A stretch of 64,000 nucleotides of DNA from Accumulibacter sp. (GTDB lineage Bacteria; Pseudomonadota; Gammaproteobacteria; Burkholderiales; Rhodocyclaceae), in contig NZ_JAMTDQ010000081.1 of the NCBI RefSeq assembly GCF_023806635.1, forward strand, positions 1 to 64,000, written 5' to 3'. Shown in pieces: positions 61,501-64,000 of this stretch (the stretch's first letter is position 1; every line of letters starts with the position of its first letter). The position numbers were made by a program, and so were the translations under genes. Under the pieces are notes generated by a model that saw only the letters and a list, made by a program, of their open reading frames with translations, had not been told where the DNA came from and searched no databases.

Positions 61501-64000
61501 TGTTGCTGCCGATGTTGATCGTGCCGTTCAGCACCATGCCACCGTTGCTGATGCGCGCGACACCTTGCGCGGTGGCCATGTCGAGCACGCCGTTCAACGT
61601 GACGCCCTGCAGGAAGTTCCCAGTGCTGGTGTTGGCGACGATCTTGCCCGTACCGTTGGAATTCAATTGGCCGCCGGTGATCGTGGCGCCATTCATCGAC
61701 ACCGTGCTGCCGGTATCGGCCAGGATGATGCCGGCAGTGTTGTCGTAGCCACCGCCGGTGTTGAGTTGCAGTGTGCCGCCGTTCTGCGACCGCATCGTCC
61801 CCTCATTGGTCACCGTGCCATTGACCTGCATGCTGATGCTGCGACCGGCGACGTCCGCCGAGATCAGGCCCTGATTGGTCAGCGTCGCCGCGCCGCCGAC
61901 GAAAGCTTGCTGCCCGATGATGCCATTGCCGCCACGCACGGTAATCCCCGAAGCCAGAGTCAGATTGCCCGCCTCGACATTGAGTCGGTTGCTGCCACTG
62001 GCATCGACGAAGTTGATGGTGCCGGTGCCGCCGATGGTTTGGTTGCCTTGAGGAGCCAGGACGCTGTTGCTGCCGATGTCGATGGTGGCACCATTGAGCG
62101 TGAGGCCGCCGGCAATGCGCTCCACTCCCTGGGCCGATGCCAGGTCGAGCGTGCCCGACAACGTCACACCGCTGAGGAAATTGTTGCTGCTGGCATTGGG
62201 GCGGAAAGATCCCGCACCGGTCAGGTTCATGTCGCCGCTGATCGTGACCCCATTCTGGTTCACCACGCTGCCGCTGCCCGCCAGAATCTGGCTGCCGCTG
62301 TTGCCCTGCACGGCGCTGTTCAGGTTCAGCGTGCCGCCATTGAGCGCCGCCAGGGTGCCGTTGTTGGTCGTCAGACCGTTGACCGCCAGGCTGACCGTGC
62401 CACCCGCGACATCAGCCTGAATCGTACCGTTGTTGGTCAGCGTGGCCGCACCACCGACGAAAGCCTGCTGTCCAATGACGCCGGTCTCGCCGCGGACGGT
62501 GATGCCACCGCCGATGGTCAGGTTGCCCGCCTCGACGTTCAGCCGGTTGCTGCCGCTGCCATCGGTGAACACGATCGTGCCGCTGCCGGAAATCGTCTGG
62601 TTACCCTGCGGCGCCAGTACGCTGTTGGCGCCGATGTTGATGGTGCCGTTGTTCAGCGTCAGGCCGTTGGCCAGACGCTCCACGCCTTGCGCAGCGGCAA
62701 GATCCAGTGTGCCGCTGAACGTTACCGCGTCAAGGAAGTTCAAGCCGCTGGCGTTGGCGCGGAACGAGCCACTGCCCGTGGTGTTGACGATGCCGCTGAT
62801 GGTGACGCCATTTTGATTCACCACGCTGCCGGCGCCGGCAAGGATCTGGCTGCCGGTGTTGCCGACGACGCTGGAATCGAGATTGAGTGTGCCGCCGTTC
62901 AACGCAGCCAGTGTGCCGTTGTTGGTGGTTGAGCCGTTCACTGCAAGGGTGATCGCTCCGCCCAGGACGTCGGCTTGAATCGTGCCGTTGTTGGTCAACG
63001 TGGCTGCGCCGCCGACGAAAGCCTGTTGTCCAATGATGCCTTTCTCGCCGCGCACGGTGACACCGCCATCGATCACCAGGTTGCCCGCCTCGACATTGAG
63101 CCGGTTGCTGCCGTTACCATCGGCGAAGACGATCGTGCCGTTGCCGGAGATCGTCTGGTTGCCCTGTGGCGCGAGAACGCTGTTGGCGCCGATGTTGATG
63201 GTGCCGTTGAGCACCATGCCACCGCTGCTGACGCGCGCGACACCTTGCGCGGTGGCCATGTCGAGCACACCGTTCAGCGTGACACCCTGCAGGAAATTCG
63301 CACCGCTGGCGTTGGCGACGATCCTGCCCGTGCCATTGGAGTTCAGTTGGCCGCCGGTGATCGTGGCGCCGTTCATCGACACCGTGCTGCCGGTATCGGC
63401 CAGGATGACGCCCGCGCTGTTGTCGTAACCGCCGCCGGTATTGAGCTGCAGCGCGCCGCCATTCTGCGCCCGCAGCGTGCCCTGGTTGGTGACCAGGCCG
63501 TTGACACCCATGCTGATGGTGCGCGCGTTCACATCGGCGGAAATGGTCCCCTGATTGGTCAGTGTCGCCGCACCGCCCACCAAGGCCTGCTGCCCGATGG
63601 ATCCGTTGCCTCCGCGCACCGTGATCCCAGAGGCCAACGTCAGATTGCCTGCCTCGACATTGAACCGGTTGTTGCCGCTGGCATCGAGAAAATTGATCGT
63701 GCCCGTGCCGCCGATGGTCTGATTGCCTTGCGGGGCGAAGATGCTGTTGTTGCCGATGTTGATGGTGCCGTTCAGGGTGAGGCCGTTGACCACGCTCTCG
63801 ACGCCGGTGCCGGAGGCGAGATCGAGCGTGCCGTTGAGCGTGACGCCCGAGAGGACGTTGCTGCCGCTGTTGAACGCGACCAGCTTGCCGCTACCGGTCG
63901 TGTTGATCGTACCGCCGGTGATCGTGCTGCCGAACTGGTTGATCACGCTGTCGGCGCTGACGTTGATCACGCCGCCGGTGTTGTTGATGTTGTGCCCGCC
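58568..64000 (-). CDS. Giant repeat-containing PEP-CTERM surface protein (5' end beyond the window)
   Basis: The frame is open through the right edge; 1810 residues are visible and the N-terminus is missing. The C-terminus carries the exosortase signal VPEPATMMLLTIALATLLLQ followed by RRRGMVH, so the protein is exported and processed by a PEP-CTERM/exosortase system. The amino-terminal half visible here is five tandem repeats of 186-188 residues centred on SVLAPQGNQTI, SNRLNVEAGNL and IGQQAFVGGAATLTN, a pattern suggesting a beta-helix as in autotransporters and adhesins. The carboxy-terminal half has about four related beta-sandwich units starting DFGTVQVGQAVFRDIVVRNTA, NLGAVRVGDAAP, VDFGIVRVGDS and LDLGNVVLG, like choice-of-anchor D domains. 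It is probably an exopolysaccharide-associated or adhesive floc protein. Confidence 0.85.
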   Translation of the reverse strand, partial: GGHNINNTGGVINVSADSVINQFGSTITGGTINTTGSGKLVAFNSGSNVLSGVTLNGTLDLASGTGVESVVNGLTLNGTINIGNNSIFAPQGNQTIGGTGTINFLDASGNNRFNVEAGNLTLASGITVRGGNGSIGQQALVGGAATLTNQGTISADVNARTISMGVNGLVTNQGTLRAQNGGALQLNTGGGYDNSAGVILADTGSTVSMNGATITGGQLNSNGTGRIVANASGANFLQGVTLNGVLDMATAQGVARVSSGGMVLNGTINIGANSVLAPQGNQTISGNGTIVFADGNGSNRLNVEAGNLVIDGGVTVRGEKGIIGQQAFVGGAATLTNNGTIQADVLGGAITLAVNGSTTNNGTLAALNGGTLNLDSSVVGNTGSQILAGAGSVVNQNGVTISGIVNTTGSGSFRANASGLNFLDAVTFSGTLDLAAAQGVERLANGLTLNNGTINIGANSVLAPQGNQTISGSGTIVFTDGSGSNRLNVEAGNLTIGGGITVRGETGVIGQQAFVGGAATLTNNGTIQADVAGGTVSLAVNGLTTNNGTLAALNGGTLNLNSAVQGNSGSQILAGSGSVVNQNGVTISGDMNLTGAGSFRPNASSNNFLSGVTLSGTLDLASAQGVERIAGGLTLNGATIDIGSNSVLAPQGNQTIGGTGTINFVDASGSNRLNVEAGNLTLASGITVRGGNGIIGQQAFVGGAATLTNQGLISADVAGRSISMQVNGTVTNEGTMRSQNGGTLQLNTGGGYDNTAGIILADTGSTVSMNGATITGGQLNSNGTGKIVANTSTGNFLQGVTLNGVLDMATAQGVARISNGGMVLNGTINIGSNSVLAPQGNQTISGSGQIVFADASGSNRLNVEAGNLVIDSGVTVRGQTGIIGQQAFVGGAANLTNNGTINADAGGTITINVNGSLTNNGTLRAQNGTLLVQDNLAGTGTLQVDAAGVMNLANGGNTQGRLLMGASGSAINIGTGHLTINNDYTNAGAGSGNSFDRRAGVTGTGQVRAGGDVAQVISGSGVTDGNTPNATLTIGNVRVGTNTFNYQIGNSGTTGPTLRGAIQTAANGGNISDARLSGSGVTASNYNAGGPGANSGDLAVVFNAASAGALAPLAGQVLNLRSNFENIADQKLNIVLAGGAAAYNAATGSVASPVTIANQRVNGSNTAALSISNTAAPGAFSEDLNASVASVNGPVVASGSVSGRVAGTSNTGSGAISVGIATGSAGFKTGTANIAFQTAGAVNGVSNGLGTASAGSQAVTVQGNVYQAASGQLLSAPLDFGTVQVGQAVFRDIVVRNTASGPAGFVEDLNATFGAKSGSGSALFDGVGGLTGIVAGATSSAANGNMRVNVNTTAAGTINGSIAINYSSAGAVAGISNGLGTIGVGSEPFGVSGTIDAQASVINQASPLINNPNINLGAVRVGDAAPTALVSITNQATVAPQAALNASISSGGAPVTASGTVNLLDPGATSTTLQVGLNTSVAGNYTGANAGSATVTLISDASNVGNCAPNCQLNLAPQTVSVSGKVYTAAVGQSTTPVVDFGIVRVGDSVAGRNVNVQNTAVVSGLNDTLQASLNGASGPFSAGSAANGIVAQGNGQIAVGLATAAAGVFSQNASVAFLSQNPDMADISAGADAPVLLKAQVNNVANAALAKLSGLGTLSVIGDDYTLDLGNVVLGTLGISGSLQVANATSGPADVLSGAFDLSGTGDADGFSFTGWNPFTNLAAGQSIGGLDYVFDATTLGVLDDLIRLDALSQNGSGPDLGQQRTLRIVANVIDQQGGGGTVPEPATMMLLTIALATLLLQRRRGMVH
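61301..64000 (-). repeat. Tandem 558/564-bp coding repeats inside the PEP-CTERM gene
   Basis: The codons for the QGNQTI motif recur with the same neighbours at about 61481, 62045, 62603, 63161 and 63725, spacings of 564, 558, 558 and 564 bp. Units share long near-identical DNA tracts. Two linker types occur: one with GGYDN...ILADTGSTVSMNGATITGG, the other with GSQILAGSGSVVNQNGVTISG. The array continues to the window edge. Confidence 0.9.

Noticed and set aside
61236-63428. Regularly repeated plus-strand frames near the right edge
   Set aside because: They repeat only because the PEP-CTERM gene on the minus strand repeats; the low-complexity sequence has no domain.
61301-64000. CRISPR-like periodic repeats
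   Set aside because: The period is 558-564 bp, fully coding and in frame; there are no short repeats with unique spacers.

Overview
The window is a GC-rich chromosomal segment from a Gram-negative betaproteobacterium. The gene content and order (xseA, exbB, exbD, lpxK, a Trm112-like gene, kdsB, adk, then a proton-pumping pyrophosphatase), glycogen enzymes, a Kdp potassium pump and a PEP-CTERM surface protein suggest Rhodocyclales, most like 'Candidatus Accumulibacter'. That assignment is an inference from gene content; no 16S gene is present.

Layout. 1-3600: remnants of two membrane-protein genes, a pirin, a secreted alpha/beta hydrolase and a small DUF4124-like secreted protein. 3824-5115: a complete ISAs1-family element with matching ends and a perfect 10-bp target duplication; its transposase carries one in-frame stop. 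5642-11822: glycogen block, with a GlgX debranching enzyme fused to a TreZ-like half that lacks its catalytic residues, then GlgB. 12208-17260: a signalling module (secreted solute-binding protein, hybrid histidine kinase, HD-GYP response regulator). 17661-18395: a dihaem cytochrome c. 18609-26757: a complete kdp operon, including KdpF and a second tiny membrane peptide too short for ordinary gene calling, with a KdpE-like operator upstream. 27051-30909: a zinc alcohol dehydrogenase and a DUF2796/ZrgA-ABC transporter operon.

31262-37621 is a tightly coupled jetABCD-like (Wadjet/MksBEFG) condensin operon, a predicted anti-plasmid defence system, followed by an overlapping cupin gene whose stop codon comes from an IS3-family insertion. 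Right of that IS lies an open frame made of a group II intron reverse-transcriptase fragment joined to the tail of a YyaL-type protein, so this junction is a rearrangement scar. 39347-58499 is mostly core genome: tag, tRNA-Ala(CGC), hupB, uvrA, an MFS transporter, ssb, sodB, xseA, exbBD, lpxK, trm112, kdsB, adk, an H+-pyrophosphatase with an OmpA-like tail, a PEBP protein, murJ and two small membrane proteins. 58568 to the right edge is a very large PEP-CTERM protein, cut by the window, built from tandem repeats of 186-188 residues.

The most notable items are the divergent Wadjet-type operon with its coupled cupin, the GlgX/dead-TreZ fusion, the pyrophosphatase-OmpA fusion and the giant repeat protein.
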